A program made the translations under genes and the position numbers. The notes beneath the pieces were generated by a model. That model searched no databases, was not told the origin of the DNA, and was given only the letters and a program-made list of their open reading frames with translations. DNA of 64,000 bases. It comes from SAR324 cluster bacterium (lineage in GTDB: Bacteria; SAR324; XYD2-FULL-50-16). Location: NCBI GenBank assembly GCA_028282885.1, contig JANQGX010000032.1, forward strand, positions 1 through 64,000. Reading direction: 5' to 3'. Shown here one piece after another: positions 1-8,710 of the stretch. Numbering within the stretch: position 1 is the first letter of the stretch; each line of letters opens with the position of its first letter.

Positions 1-246
1 TTCATACTTTCCCCAACCGCCAGCCCTTGCAGCACAGTGAATGACACAGTCGGCGGCAGAAAAGGATTCTGCCAATCGATCAAAGTCGAGAATATCGACG
101 GGCTTGAACTCAATTCCCTGTTTTAACAGCTCTTCACCGATTTTCTTGTTTCTACCGGTAGCGATAACTTCAAAACCTGCCGGTTTGAGTTTCTCAGCCA
201 GGTTTCGACCGACAAATCCGGTTGCCCCGGTAATGATAATCTTCAT
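1..246 (-). CDS. NAD-dependent epimerase/dehydratase (extended SDR), partial
   Basis: This is the N-terminal 82 codons of a Rossmann-fold sugar-nucleotide-epimerase-like protein that runs off the left edge. The start ATG is at 244-246. The protein opens with MKIIITGATGFVGRNLAEKL, which contains the GxxGxxG dinucleotide-binding loop of extended short-chain dehydrogenases. A later stretch reads DILDFDRLAESFSAADCVIHCAA, typical of the family's second beta-alpha unit, where residues near the cofactor adenine and the VIHCAA strand lie. The substrate cannot be deduced from this fragment. No operon partner is visible, because the next gene (the TorD-like gene ending at 528) runs in the same direction but is about 280 bp upstream. 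Confidence 0.85.
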   Translation of the reverse strand, partial: MKIIITGATGFVGRNLAEKLKPAGFEVIATGRNKKIGEELLKQGIEFKPVDILDFDRLAESFSAADCVIHCAARAGGWGKYE

Positions 247-259
247 TGTTATTCCCCGG

Positions 260-295
260 TTAAAGTGTAAGAGGTTTGTACCTCCCACTCTTTAA
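260..295. repeat. Imperfect inverted repeat upstream of the epimerase
   Basis: Arms of 16 bp (260-275 and 280-295) match at 13 of 16 positions around a 4-nt loop. The repeat lies 13 bp upstream of the epimerase ATG. It could be an operator, a 5'-leader hairpin or a terminator of the upstream arr operon. There is no clear T-run, so its role is undecided. Confidence 0.4.
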
Positions 296-527
296 CGCGG
301 CCCGGTCAATCGAGAATCAATCGCGGATCAAGGGGAATGATTCAATTTGGGAAATCCAGTGATCAGCACCAGGTATGACGGGTATTAAAAGAAACAGATG
401 AGTTCATCCGTTCTTCCAATCTTTTTATTGACCGGGTTCGGCAGAAAAATTGGTAGAATGGTTACATCGGATGTTGGCACCAGGGAGTATGCACGGAAGC
501 CAATTGAAGAAAACATTTTCCCGAACC

Positions 528-1193
528 TCATTGACGATCACTGGATAAAGGGCGCTGGACCAGGTCTTCTCTCTGCAAACGCTTAACGTCATCCTCAATT
601 GTCCTGCGTGTAATTCTGGCCAGAGACCGGTAAAACTCCGAACCGGTCACGGTTTCCACCTGACGGGTCAACCCGGGAATCCAATTGGCAAGATGATCTG
701 TAAGGAAAGATATCAGGATCCTCATGTATTGTTCTGCAGCAACGGTATCGTTTTTCTGCACGAATTCTGAAATCCCGGCAACCAGTATATGCATGAATTC
801 CAGTTCCGTCGCGATATGATCGGGAGCATCGTGATAATCGTCGGCCAGACTGTAACCGGCTTCCCGAAAAAGACTCATCACCTCAAGGGTTGAGTTTCCC
901 ATTAGAGTACCATCTCCATTGTGATAAACTGACTCATAGGGTGGTGCCAACATTTTGTACGGACCGATAAACAGTCTCGTATACTCCACCTGGAACTGCT
1001 CAATGGTTTGAGGTTTGTCAAAATCTTCAAGCATTTTACCGACATCTATCCGGTGCTGAGGATATGCTTTGCTAACCAGTTTTTTCATCCCAACCAAAGT
1101 CTGCCTGAGACCGATATCGGGAAGCAGATAACAATCGGAAAGATACTTGTAGAATGCGGATTGAAAGACCAGAGAGGATATGCTTGATATCAC
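528..1193 (-). CDS. arrD: TorD/DmsD-family molybdoenzyme chaperone (ArrD-like)
   Basis: This cytoplasmic all-helical protein of 221 aa is predicted to bind the Tat leader of a molybdopterin enzyme and help cofactor insertion before export. The sequence shows the family hallmarks YTRLFIGP, then APPYESVYHNG, then DHIATELEFMHIL, in that order and in the middle of the protein. Length is typical of TorD proteins (about 200-220 aa). The start is GTG (1191-1193), preceded by GGAG. It is the last gene of the arr-like operon, 84 bp after the NrfD-type subunit. The obvious client is the Tat-signal-bearing ArrA-like protein encoded at 3112-5670. The symbol is by position and family. Confidence 0.85.
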   Translation of the reverse strand: MISSISSLVFQSAFYKYLSDCYLLPDIGLRQTLVGMKKLVSKAYPQHRIDVGKMLEDFDKPQTIEQFQVEYTRLFIGPYKMLAPPYESVYHNGDGTLMGNSTLEVMSLFREAGYSLADDYHDAPDHIATELEFMHILVAGISEFVQKNDTVAAEQYMRILISFLTDHLANWIPGLTRQVETVTGSEFYRSLARITRRTIEDDVKRLQREDLVQRPLSSDRQ

Positions 1194-1277
1194 TTTCAGC
1201 TCCGGAAACCAGGTTGTTGAAACGATTTACTTTTCAGGCGAACCGCTGCGGAAGATCGTAGCGGTGCCGCCAATCGA

Positions 1278-2378
1278 TTAATTCGATTTCACTGACAGGT
1301 GCAGGTATTTCTCTCCCAGCGAACACAACGCCAAAACAAGTCCTACTGCCAACACTACAACAGACCATTCCCAGATACTTGGAAAATAGGAGAGGAACTC
1401 CGGGAGCCCTTCTGCTTTTGGTCCGACTGGCCTAGCCTGACCGGAGATTAATATCTCCATGGTAGTCCCCATGATGGAAATTAAAGCGACCACCGAAGCA
1501 ATCACCTTGCCGGTTATGGATTCACGCCAGGTTTTAACGGCCATAACCAGACAGGGGATTGCCAGTGCCAACACCAACTCGAAATGGGCATCGGTTGCAA
1601 AATCAGGCATGGTGGCTGCTGTTTTTAATCCCTCCCTCAGCAGATAAAAGAGTAATGCCAGCCCGGCAACAAACGCAAATATAATCCCAAATTCATTGAA
1701 AAGCGCCTTCTCTTCTTCAAATATCTGATCACCGGAAGCTTTATAGTAAATGACGTTATAAAGCATTGCCAGGGAACAGCCCAACACCAGTGCGATGGTC
1801 AGGGAAAAGATTGACATATAGGACCCGAAAAACATTGGTCTGGCTTCGGTGACGCCAAATACCGATCCCAGTACGAGAGGACCAAAGATGGCGGCAAAAA
1901 AGGAGATTACACTGACCAGCTTGCTGAAACCACTATCCCAATCATTGGCCTGCACACATAGAAACTTGACAACGAGGGCCGCCAGTTCGATTGTATATAT
2001 CACCCCCATCCACCAAATTGGGGAGGATGGGTTGGGGGACAGAATATAGTAAACTGCATGGAAAACATTTCCCAATTCCAATCCAATGGCAACAAACCCT
2101 CCGATTAAGGTTGCACCTGCCATGAATATCAAACGTTTCGTCAAAAACCTGTATTTCTCTATACCAAAGATCTGGGGGATGGCGGCAATCAGTGTTAATC
2201 CGGAACTGGCCAGTGCCAGAAACACGTATGTGCCGAGAGGAAGGGTCCACATAATGACATCACTGGCATTAAACAAAATATGTCCTTCGGAGAGTATCTG
2301 TACGGCGGCGTATAGCCCCGGCAAGATAAGAGCTGCCAGGAAGAACAGCCAGATGGTGAATATACGACTGGTTTTCAT
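1278..2378 (-). CDS. arrC: NrfD/PsrC-type membrane subunit (ArrC-like quinol oxidase subunit)
   Basis: This is a polytopic membrane protein of 366 aa with about nine or ten hydrophobic helices. It starts MKTSRIFTIWLFFLAALILP and shows no soluble domain. NrfD/PsrC proteins anchor a periplasmic Fe-S and molybdenum module and exchange electrons with the menaquinone or quinone pool. Its ATG overlaps the TGA of the upstream Fe-S subunit by one base (TGATG), with GGAGGAG just before, so translation is coupled. Position between the Fe-S subunit and the TorD chaperone supports the role of quinol-oxidising anchor of the reductase. Some arsenate reductases lack this subunit and use CymA-like cytochromes; here a dedicated anchor is present. 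Confidence 0.8.
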   Translation of the reverse strand: MKTSRIFTIWLFFLAALILPGLYAAVQILSEGHILFNASDVIMWTLPLGTYVFLALASSGLTLIAAIPQIFGIEKYRFLTKRLIFMAGATLIGGFVAIGLELGNVFHAVYYILSPNPSSPIWWMGVIYTIELAALVVKFLCVQANDWDSGFSKLVSVISFFAAIFGPLVLGSVFGVTEARPMFFGSYMSIFSLTIALVLGCSLAMLYNVIYYKASGDQIFEEEKALFNEFGIIFAFVAGLALLFYLLREGLKTAATMPDFATDAHFELVLALAIPCLVMAVKTWRESITGKVIASVVALISIMGTTMEILISGQARPVGPKAEGLPEFLSYFPSIWEWSVVVLAVGLVLALCSLGEKYLHLSVKSN

Positions 2379-3100
2379 CAGACTCCTCCTTTTGATGGCT
2401 CATAGTGAGCAGGATTGAAACTCCTAATGTAAAAGACATGGGGCTCCGTTCCCACGTAATCCCTCAATCTCATTGGCCGATATTTTCCCAATAGGAAAGT
2501 GATTTTACTGTCAGGATCGTCAATATCACCAAAGATTCGAGCTTCGGAAGGGCAGGCTTCCACACAATAGGGAAGCTTGCCATTTTTTACGCGATGGTCG
2601 CAGAAAGTACATTTTTCAACAACTCCCTTCTCCCTTAATCCGGCGCTGGTTTCCGCTCTGTCGGAATTGTAGTAGGGCAGAACGCTGTCACCGGCTTGTT
2701 TGGTCATTTCCCTGGCAGATGCTGTTCCTTGCATCAATTTTGAATCGCTCTCCCAGAATTGATGAGGTTTCTTCCAGTTAAAATAGATGACGCCGTAAGG
2801 ACAGTTAAACATACAGTATTTGCAACCGATACACTTGTCGGGGCTATGCATCGTTATCCCATTATCAAGCTTGTGCATCGCCTTGGTTGGACACCCCCTT
2901 ACACAAGGAGCATGCTTACAATGGTTACACAGTGTCGGGATATAGTGATACCTCACATTGGGAAAGGTTCCGGAGGTTTCTGTGATCTTATTTGACCAGT
3001 TGATTCCCTCCGGAAGGTTATTTTCATTCTTACAGGCAATAATGCATCCACCACATCCGACACATCGTTGTTGATCAATTACCATTGCGTATCTAGTCAT
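2378..3100 (-). CDS. arrB: Four-cluster ferredoxin-like electron transfer subunit (ArrB-like)
   Basis: This 240-aa DMSO-reductase-family beta subunit carries four Cys motifs for [4Fe-4S] clusters. They start CVGCGGCIIACK (near residue 15), CNHCKHAPCVRGCP, CIGCKYCMFNCPYG and CTFCDHRVKNGKLPYC. It would wire electrons from the NrfD-type membrane subunit to the molybdenum subunit on the periplasmic face. It lacks its own leader and is presumably co-exported with the Tat-tagged catalytic partner. ArrB proteins are about 234 aa, in good agreement. A strong AGGAGGTGAAAT precedes the ATG, and arrA ends 11 bp upstream. Confidence 0.88.
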   Translation of the reverse strand: MTRYAMVIDQQRCVGCGGCIIACKNENNLPEGINWSNKITETSGTFPNVRYHYIPTLCNHCKHAPCVRGCPTKAMHKLDNGITMHSPDKCIGCKYCMFNCPYGVIYFNWKKPHQFWESDSKLMQGTASAREMTKQAGDSVLPYYNSDRAETSAGLREKGVVEKCTFCDHRVKNGKLPYCVEACPSEARIFGDIDDPDSKITFLLGKYRPMRLRDYVGTEPHVFYIRSFNPAHYEPSKGGV

Positions 3101-3111
3101 ATTTCACCTCC

Positions 3112-5670
3112 TTAAAGTTTTTCAATCCGCAGACGAGTCAGTCCATAATACACGCTTGAACCGCTTAACCTGTCGTATTCAGCCGGGATGATGTAATTGT
3201 TGTTTCCTCCACGGGGTGCCTTTCCAAAATCCCTGGCTGCCACTCGCCCATACGCCCAATGACCCTGGCCATAGCATTTGGCAATTGTACCGGGTCTTAC
3301 ACCTTCCCAAAGTCGTGCCGCACAAGTGATCTCTCCGGTTTCCGATATCAGTTTGATCAGGTCTCCATCCTTCAAACCCAGTTTTTCGGCATCCACCGGA
3401 TTGAATTTGGCTACATCATCGCCTTTGATATCACCTGGATCCAGGTCCTTGAATTCATAATACCAAGGGGTATTGGCTGAGCGCCCTTCCCTGTTCAGAC
3501 GGGATTTGTAATCAACCAGCAGAAAAGGGTATCGAGCCGCATCACTCGTTTGAAAGGGCTCTTCATAGTGGGGAATGAAAGCATGTTCGCCCCTGGCGAT
3601 GTATTTACCGGCCTCCATCACAGCATCCACGGAAGTGGCGTGCTTTTCGGCATGCTTTTTCAAGGCTTCTTTCAGGGTTTCACTGTAAAACTCAAACTTC
3701 TTGGTCTTGGTTTTCATCTTACCCCACCGTTTTTTAAACGGGTAGGGATCGGAGTTCCAAACACCCACGGAACGGAAATGTTCCCAGCCCTTGAACCTGT
3801 CACCCCCTTTGTATTCGGCCGGATCCCACAGCTTGTGTGTGGCATATTTGAGTGCAAAAAGGGCAAACTCCTCTTCGTTGCCTGGTGGCTTTCCGGTTTC
3901 AGGATCCTTATACTCCCGGAAATGACGCAGTAGGTTATCAAACCCTTTGTCGGCCAGCTTTTTGGCAATCAACCAGGGGATTTCCGTTTCATCTGCTTTC
4001 AAATCCCAGATAGGTTTGATGACCGGTTGCAGCATGGTTACTTGGCGATAACCGTTCCCTATGGATTTCACATAGCCCCATTTCTCAAACAAGTGGTGGG
4101 TGCTGGGTAGAATAATATCCGAAAACCAGCTAAACTCCGAAGCATTTGTCGTGATGTGCACCACAAAGGGGATCTTGGCCAGCGCTGTCTCCCAACGTTG
4201 TCCCTGGGGAGCGGAAAAGGTGAAATTATTCATGTAGGCGATGGCAAGTTTGATATCAGTCGGATCTCCATTGATGATCCCATCGGCTGCGTTATTGGTT
4301 ACTACGCCCCCACCCGACTTTCCGCCGTTAAGGCTGGGAAATTCCAGTCTGCCTCGGTGATCGATTTTACCGTGCTTCTTACCGAATTTAAGACCCGCAT
4401 CGGCGATATCATCAACAAAAGGTTTGTACCCGGGAAACTTGGATGTGTATTCCTTGTTACTGACCAACTCACCGCCCACATTATCCGCTGACCCAACCAA
4501 ACCGTTCAAAGCATGACAGGCCATACTGGTGTACCCACCCCTGACCTGCATCACGGGGCCTCCACCTACCCATGAAATGGCATGAGGTGCGGCCTTTCCG
4601 AAACCTATGGCGATGCGTTTGATCTGTTCGGCAGGGATGCCTGCCTTGGACGCGGCCCATTCAGGAGTTTTGTCTTTTAATTCCAGGTTCCAGAGTTTGA
4701 CCACCCCATGGGTATACTTCTCTTCAAAGTCCGCCTCATTGACGACTTGCCCAAGTTTGAAACGATTCACTCCATCTTTGAAGTCTCCCACGAACGCCTT
4801 ATACCAAAGACCATCGACCAGGATCTGGTGCATAATAGCCACAGCCAGAGCTCCATCGTGTCCGGGTTTGACGGGAACCCATTCATCCGCTTTGGCTGCT
4901 GTCGCAGAAAGCCTGGGATCGACCACAGCGATTCTAGCTGAATCAATGGCATCGCCCCACACGCTGGAGTAGTAAGAAACCTGCCGGTTTGCTGCCAGAG
5001 GATCCGCCCCCCATAGCAAAACATAGCGAGCGTTTTTTACATCGTATTGACGGTATCCCCAGTATCCCTCGGTAAAATAGGGTCCGAATTTTTCAGCTTC
5101 GGCACAAATTGCACTGTGGGAGATATTGTTCACTGATCCGATAATCTTGGTCATACGGTCGTAGATAATATCCCGCATATATGAGTAGCGCCCCCGCATG
5201 AGCATATACTTGTGAGTCTCTTTGTTTCTCCTCAGTTCCATGATTTTATCAGCGATGGCTTCAATGGCCTCATCCCAGGAAATCGGCACAAACCCGGGAT
5301 CTTCATTTCTGCCTTTTTTAGGATTGGTTCGCTTTAAGGGTACTTTTACCCGGTCAGGATCATAGACCTGTTGCAACGCCATGTGAGCCCTGGGACAGCT
5401 TGCACTGCCGTTCACTTTGGAGTGGGGATTACCGCGAACCTTGACTGCTCTTCCATCCGCTACATAAACCTGTTGAGCACACCAGGATGTACAACCCTGG
5501 CAAGTGGCCGGTTTCCATTCCCCCTGTACTGCAACGTATTTTCCTTTTGGCTGAGCAAAGGCTCTCAGGCAGATACCGAAGGGGTCACTTAGAGCGAAAG
5601 ATGCTCCTGTGACTGCTGACGCTTTCATGAAAGTTCTTCTGGAAAGCTTGGATTGGTCCTGTTTTTTCAT
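3112..5670 (-). CDS. arrA: Tat-exported molybdopterin reductase, probable respiratory arsenate reductase large subunit
   Basis: This 852-aa DMSO-reductase-family protein has a Tat leader (SRRTFMKAS, residues 10-18). A [4Fe-4S] site is formed by C57, C60, C64 and C92. The Mo ligand is probably C189, in SHSAIC. From memory of the Shewanella ArrA structure, arsenate contacts are R165, Y166, H189, S190, K198 and Y210 with Mo ligand C193. Here R161, Y162, H185, S186, C189, K194 and Y206 reproduce every spacing exactly, with a shift of four. The stretch LWYKAFVGDF and a later TPEWA also match the conserved blocks used for arrA PCR primers. Length equals ArrA (about 850 aa). GGAG lies before the ATG. 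ArxA arsenite oxidases share this fold and gene order, so reaction direction is not settled. Polysulfide or thiosulfate reductase is less likely. Confidence 0.78.
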   Translation of the reverse strand: MKKQDQSKLSRRTFMKASAVTGASFALSDPFGICLRAFAQPKGKYVAVQGEWKPATCQGCTSWCAQQVYVADGRAVKVRGNPHSKVNGSASCPRAHMALQQVYDPDRVKVPLKRTNPKKGRNEDPGFVPISWDEAIEAIADKIMELRRNKETHKYMLMRGRYSYMRDIIYDRMTKIIGSVNNISHSAICAEAEKFGPYFTEGYWGYRQYDVKNARYVLLWGADPLAANRQVSYYSSVWGDAIDSARIAVVDPRLSATAAKADEWVPVKPGHDGALAVAIMHQILVDGLWYKAFVGDFKDGVNRFKLGQVVNEADFEEKYTHGVVKLWNLELKDKTPEWAASKAGIPAEQIKRIAIGFGKAAPHAISWVGGGPVMQVRGGYTSMACHALNGLVGSADNVGGELVSNKEYTSKFPGYKPFVDDIADAGLKFGKKHGKIDHRGRLEFPSLNGGKSGGGVVTNNAADGIINGDPTDIKLAIAYMNNFTFSAPQGQRWETALAKIPFVVHITTNASEFSWFSDIILPSTHHLFEKWGYVKSIGNGYRQVTMLQPVIKPIWDLKADETEIPWLIAKKLADKGFDNLLRHFREYKDPETGKPPGNEEEFALFALKYATHKLWDPAEYKGGDRFKGWEHFRSVGVWNSDPYPFKKRWGKMKTKTKKFEFYSETLKEALKKHAEKHATSVDAVMEAGKYIARGEHAFIPHYEEPFQTSDAARYPFLLVDYKSRLNREGRSANTPWYYEFKDLDPGDIKGDDVAKFNPVDAEKLGLKDGDLIKLISETGEITCAARLWEGVRPGTIAKCYGQGHWAYGRVAARDFGKAPRGGNNNYIIPAEYDRLSGSSVYYGLTRLRIEKL

Positions 5671-5710
5671 AATCGCTCCACATGACGGTTATCATATAAC
5701 TTGACATGGA

Positions 5711-6076
5711 TTAAGATGAGTCATCCTGGATGCTTTTCAGCCAGAAATCGATCTCATCCGTATCCAGGGGTTTTGATATGCATGCATACACATACTCTCC
5801 AATGGCTTCCCGTAAATCGGGATGTGCTTTACGAGCTGAAATCAGAAGTAGGAGACTTTGAGGCGAGTTTTCGTGCAGGCGACGAAGCAGCCGATTATCG
5901 ATGAGAATGGAGTCGATATCGATGAAGATGGCCATCGGACAATGTTGAATTAACAATTCATCCAGAAGCTCAAGCGATTTCAGGATAATTGAAGAATAAC
6001 CTTGCCGCTTGATATACGAACAGAGTTCAACCATTTCGTCTTCCGTCTTTTTTGCTACCACGATCAATTGATTCAT
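5711..6076 (-). CDS. Stand-alone degenerate receiver-like protein heading the arr operon
   Basis: This small protein of 121 aa has the alternating strand-helix pattern of a CheY receiver. It includes a FIDIDS strand where the phospho-accepting Asp normally sits, an LLLIS strand, and a C-terminal ISKPLD matching the conserved Lys-Pro. The acidic pair expected after the first strand is missing (the strand reads LIVVAKKTEDE), so normal Mg-dependent phosphorylation is doubtful. It lacks an output domain. It is the first gene after the sigma-54 promoter and ends 40 bp before arrA, so it is probably co-expressed with the reductase. It could be a regulatory partner of the neighbouring activator or an assembly factor; the role is unknown. 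Confidence 0.6.
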   Translation of the reverse strand: MNQLIVVAKKTEDEMVELCSYIKRQGYSSIILKSLELLDELLIQHCPMAIFIDIDSILIDNRLLRRLHENSPQSLLLLISARKAHPDLREAIGEYVYACISKPLDTDEIDFWLKSIQDDSS

Positions 6077-6493
6077 AACTCGCCGAACCGATATTCAGAC
6101 GTGATTGTGAATGCATGAGGGATTCTGATGTCTTGCCTTCGCAAATGGTGTGCCGTTCCAGCATTTGATCTTTATCAAAAGACTAAGAGATGACCGGATT
6201 ATGATCGATAAAGCGTTAACAGGCTGTTATTATTTGCATACATTTGTGTGTTTGATATCACCATAGCTCCTTTTTATGAAGAAGATGATGGTGTTCGGAT
6301 ATCCATTCAGATCGGATGTCAATTCGATATCTGTTTAGAAAATGAACAACTGTGTTTGAAGAAAGCCAATTATGCTTTTATTTCAATAAAATAATATGTC
6401 TATTTATAGGACGGTATTGAGGGAAGACGGATTGAACAATCGGGATCTGAATTATGGAGATTTTCGTATGGAGGAGGCCAAGTGGGAGACAGG
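6077..6493. other. Regulatory intergenic region between activator and arr operon
   Basis: These 417 bp contain no convincing gene. They hold the sigma-54 promoter listed separately. About 95 to 220 bp upstream of it, a 9-bp direct repeat TGTGTTTGA occurs at 6247-6255 and 6351-6359. That is a reasonable distance for enhancer sites of a sigma-54 activator, but two 9-mers in AT-rich DNA is weak evidence. Confidence 0.5.
6141..6155 (-). promoter_or_regulatory. Sigma-54 (RpoN) promoter of the arr operon
   Basis: Read on the minus strand the site is CGGCACACCATTTGC. The consensus TGGCAC-N5-TTGC is met at every position except the first T, and the GG and GC are 10 bp apart as required. Transcription would start near 6129, about 55 nt before the ATG of the receiver-like gene (6076). 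The adjacent gene at 6494-8698 encodes a sigma-54 activator, which strongly supports the call. Confidence 0.8.
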
Positions 6494-8698
6494 TCAGTTT
6501 CTGATGCTGTATTTTCTGATTTTCTGATACAGTGTTCCCCTGCTGATACCGATGATTTCAGCGGCTTTGGTTTTATTCCAGTCACAGGATTCCAGGGTTT
6601 TTCTGATCAGTTCTTCTTCCGACTCCGAGAGGGTGGTCGCATTGTTACCTCTTTTACCGGACCGGTCATCCGTCAATGACGAAGGTAAATCCAGCACATC
6701 TATTATCCGCCCTTTGGCCAGAACGACGGCGTGTTCAATTGTGTTTTCAAGCTCTCTAACGTTTCCGGGCCAAAAATAGTCCTTAAGGTAGTGCATCGCT
6801 TCCGATGAAAAGTCCTCGACCGGTTTGTTCTGTTCATCAGCAAAGCGGTTGAGAAAATACTTGGCCAGAAGAAAAATGTCGTTTTTTCTATCCCTTAGAG
6901 GTGGCATGTTAATGGGGATCACATTCAATCGATAATAGAGATCTTCCCTGAAATTCCCGGCCTGAACTTCCATGGCCAGATCTTTATTGGTTGCAGCCAG
7001 GATACGAATATCGACTGACAGTGTCTGATCACCTCCAAGACGTTCGAATTTTCGTCCCTGGAGTACCCGCAATAACTTGATCTGTGCGGATTGTGAGATT
7101 TCTCCGATTTCATCCAGAAAGACGGTGCCACCATCAGCCTGTTCAAAACGACCCGCTTTTTTTCGTGAAGCACCTGTGAAAGCGCCTTTTTCATGACCGA
7201 ATAATTCGCTTTCCAAAAGAGTGGCGGGATAAGCGGAACAATTAATAACGGTAAACGGTTTGTTCTTTCGTGGGCTACAGGCGTGAATAGCAACGGCCAC
7301 AAGCTCCTTGCCAGTTCCGCTTTCACCTTGAACCAGAACGCTTGTATCAGTGGAAGCCACATTTTCAATTAACTGAAATATCGCCTGCATCTTTGAGTCT
7401 TTACCGATTAAACCGTGAAATTGGTTGGATTTTTCAACCTTTTTACTCAACTGCTCCAACTCTTCTTCCATGCGGAGCGAACGGTGAAAGGCGCCGACAG
7501 TTTGGTTAAGGATGGGATCCACAACAGCCAGTTCCTCCGATCGACAGTCGCATCGCTCTCGACAGCCTACCATTAGCACTCCCATCAATTCACCATGCTT
7601 TTGCAGAGGGAAGACCGTTAGTTTGGCAGCAGTTGATATTCGAACAGGCAGATCCAGGAATGAAAAAGCATCAGTAGGAAAAAAACGGTAGTATCTCAGA
7701 TCGGTCAGAAGCTGAACAGCTTGGTAGTACTTCTCGCCACTCAAGATTTTTTTTTCATGATCCGACAACAGATATAGCTTTTCATCGGGACTAATGATCA
7801 GGAACAGCATCTGCTGGCAGGTCAGGATTTCCCGAAAGGTTGACAATAGATAGGCACTGATATCATGCAGTTTTGGCAGAGCAGCTACTTCTTTGCTGAT
7901 CGCCACAGTCTTGCTCAACTGCTTTTGGGCGCGCTCCAGAGCCTGGTTTTTGTTCAGTAATGCCTGGTTGGACCGATTCAATTGCCTGGTATGATCCTGC
8001 AGCCGAACCAGCATGTGATTGAAAGCAGAGGTCAGCCTTGTAACTTCTCTGCGTCCCTTCACCTCTATGGTTTCGTCAAGACTTCCTTCATCGATCTGTT
8101 TCACTTTACGGGTCAGGACCGAAAGAGGTTTTGTCAAGTAATTCATTAGGTAATGGGTGATAATCAGAGCCAGTACAATAATCACCAAGGTTATCAGACT
8201 CATTTTGAGCCAAAGTTCGCGCACCTTTTCATTGTAGGGAGCTTCCGACAATCCCAGTCTTATCGTTCCAGCCCGACCCGAAAATATGGGCCAGGCAATA
8301 TCAAAGATCTTCTCTCCGGTTTCAGATTGGATTGGTTTGATTCGACCGTTTACTTCATCGAATGGCGTATTAAATTGAATCAGTCCCCTGGGAATACCAT
8401 TTTTAAAAGTATGAGCGACTACTTCTCCTTCTTTTTCAATGAAGATATAAACTATGCTGGGGGTCGTCAGCATTTGCCCGTCCAGCTCCTTCTGAACACT
8501 GACCAAGTCATTGATCAAAATGAGATCAGCACTGTCAATGGCCAGTTTGTGGGCAATGTTTTCGGCCTTTGCTTTGGCGCTCTCAAGCAGGGCGGTGCTG
8601 TACTGTTGGATGACGAACTGGGAAATTATAAAACCGATCAAGATAATCAGAATCATTACAGACAGTTGAAGTGTTGTTTTTAAACTGGTTTGTTTCAT
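6494..8698 (-). CDS. Membrane-bound sigma-54 activator with periplasmic sensor, HAMP, GAF-like and AAA+ domains
   Basis: This 734-aa protein has TM1 at about residues 12-30 and a periplasmic domain at about 31-163. TM2 is at about 164-184, followed by HAMP (185-237), a coiled coil and a GAF-like domain (266-405). The AAA+ domain has Walker A GESGTGKE (458-465), GAFTGA (505-510) for sigma-54 contact and Walker B GGTVFLDEIGE (523-533). It ends in a Fis-type helix-turn-helix (KAAEIIGISRGTLYQKIRKY). No histidine kinase or receiver is present, so it looks like a one-protein transmembrane sensor and enhancer-binding activator. The GAF-like part has a C379-x3-C383-x-C385 cluster that could bind a soft metalloid or act as a redox switch; that is inference. 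It is co-transcribed with the upstream binding lipoprotein (12-bp gap) and faces the sigma-54 promoter of the arr operon. Confidence 0.88.
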   Translation of the reverse strand: MKQTSLKTTLQLSVMILIILIGFIISQFVIQQYSTALLESAKAKAENIAHKLAIDSADLILINDLVSVQKELDGQMLTTPSIVYIFIEKEGEVVAHTFKNGIPRGLIQFNTPFDEVNGRIKPIQSETGEKIFDIAWPIFSGRAGTIRLGLSEAPYNEKVRELWLKMSLITLVIIVLALIITHYLMNYLTKPLSVLTRKVKQIDEGSLDETIEVKGRREVTRLTSAFNHMLVRLQDHTRQLNRSNQALLNKNQALERAQKQLSKTVAISKEVAALPKLHDISAYLLSTFREILTCQQMLFLIISPDEKLYLLSDHEKKILSGEKYYQAVQLLTDLRYYRFFPTDAFSFLDLPVRISTAAKLTVFPLQKHGELMGVLMVGCRERCDCRSEELAVVDPILNQTVGAFHRSLRMEEELEQLSKKVEKSNQFHGLIGKDSKMQAIFQLIENVASTDTSVLVQGESGTGKELVAVAIHACSPRKNKPFTVINCSAYPATLLESELFGHEKGAFTGASRKKAGRFEQADGGTVFLDEIGEISQSAQIKLLRVLQGRKFERLGGDQTLSVDIRILAATNKDLAMEVQAGNFREDLYYRLNVIPINMPPLRDRKNDIFLLAKYFLNRFADEQNKPVEDFSSEAMHYLKDYFWPGNVRELENTIEHAVVLAKGRIIDVLDLPSSLTDDRSGKRGNNATTLSESEEELIRKTLESCDWNKTKAAEIIGISRGTLYQKIRKYSIRN

Positions 8699-8710
8699 GG
8701 ACTAAATCTC

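Noticed and set aside
3112..5670. Polysulfide/thiosulfate reductase large subunit
   Set aside because: The fold and operon fit, but the full arsenate-binding residue set and the KAFVGDF and TPEWA blocks favour ArrA/ArxA.
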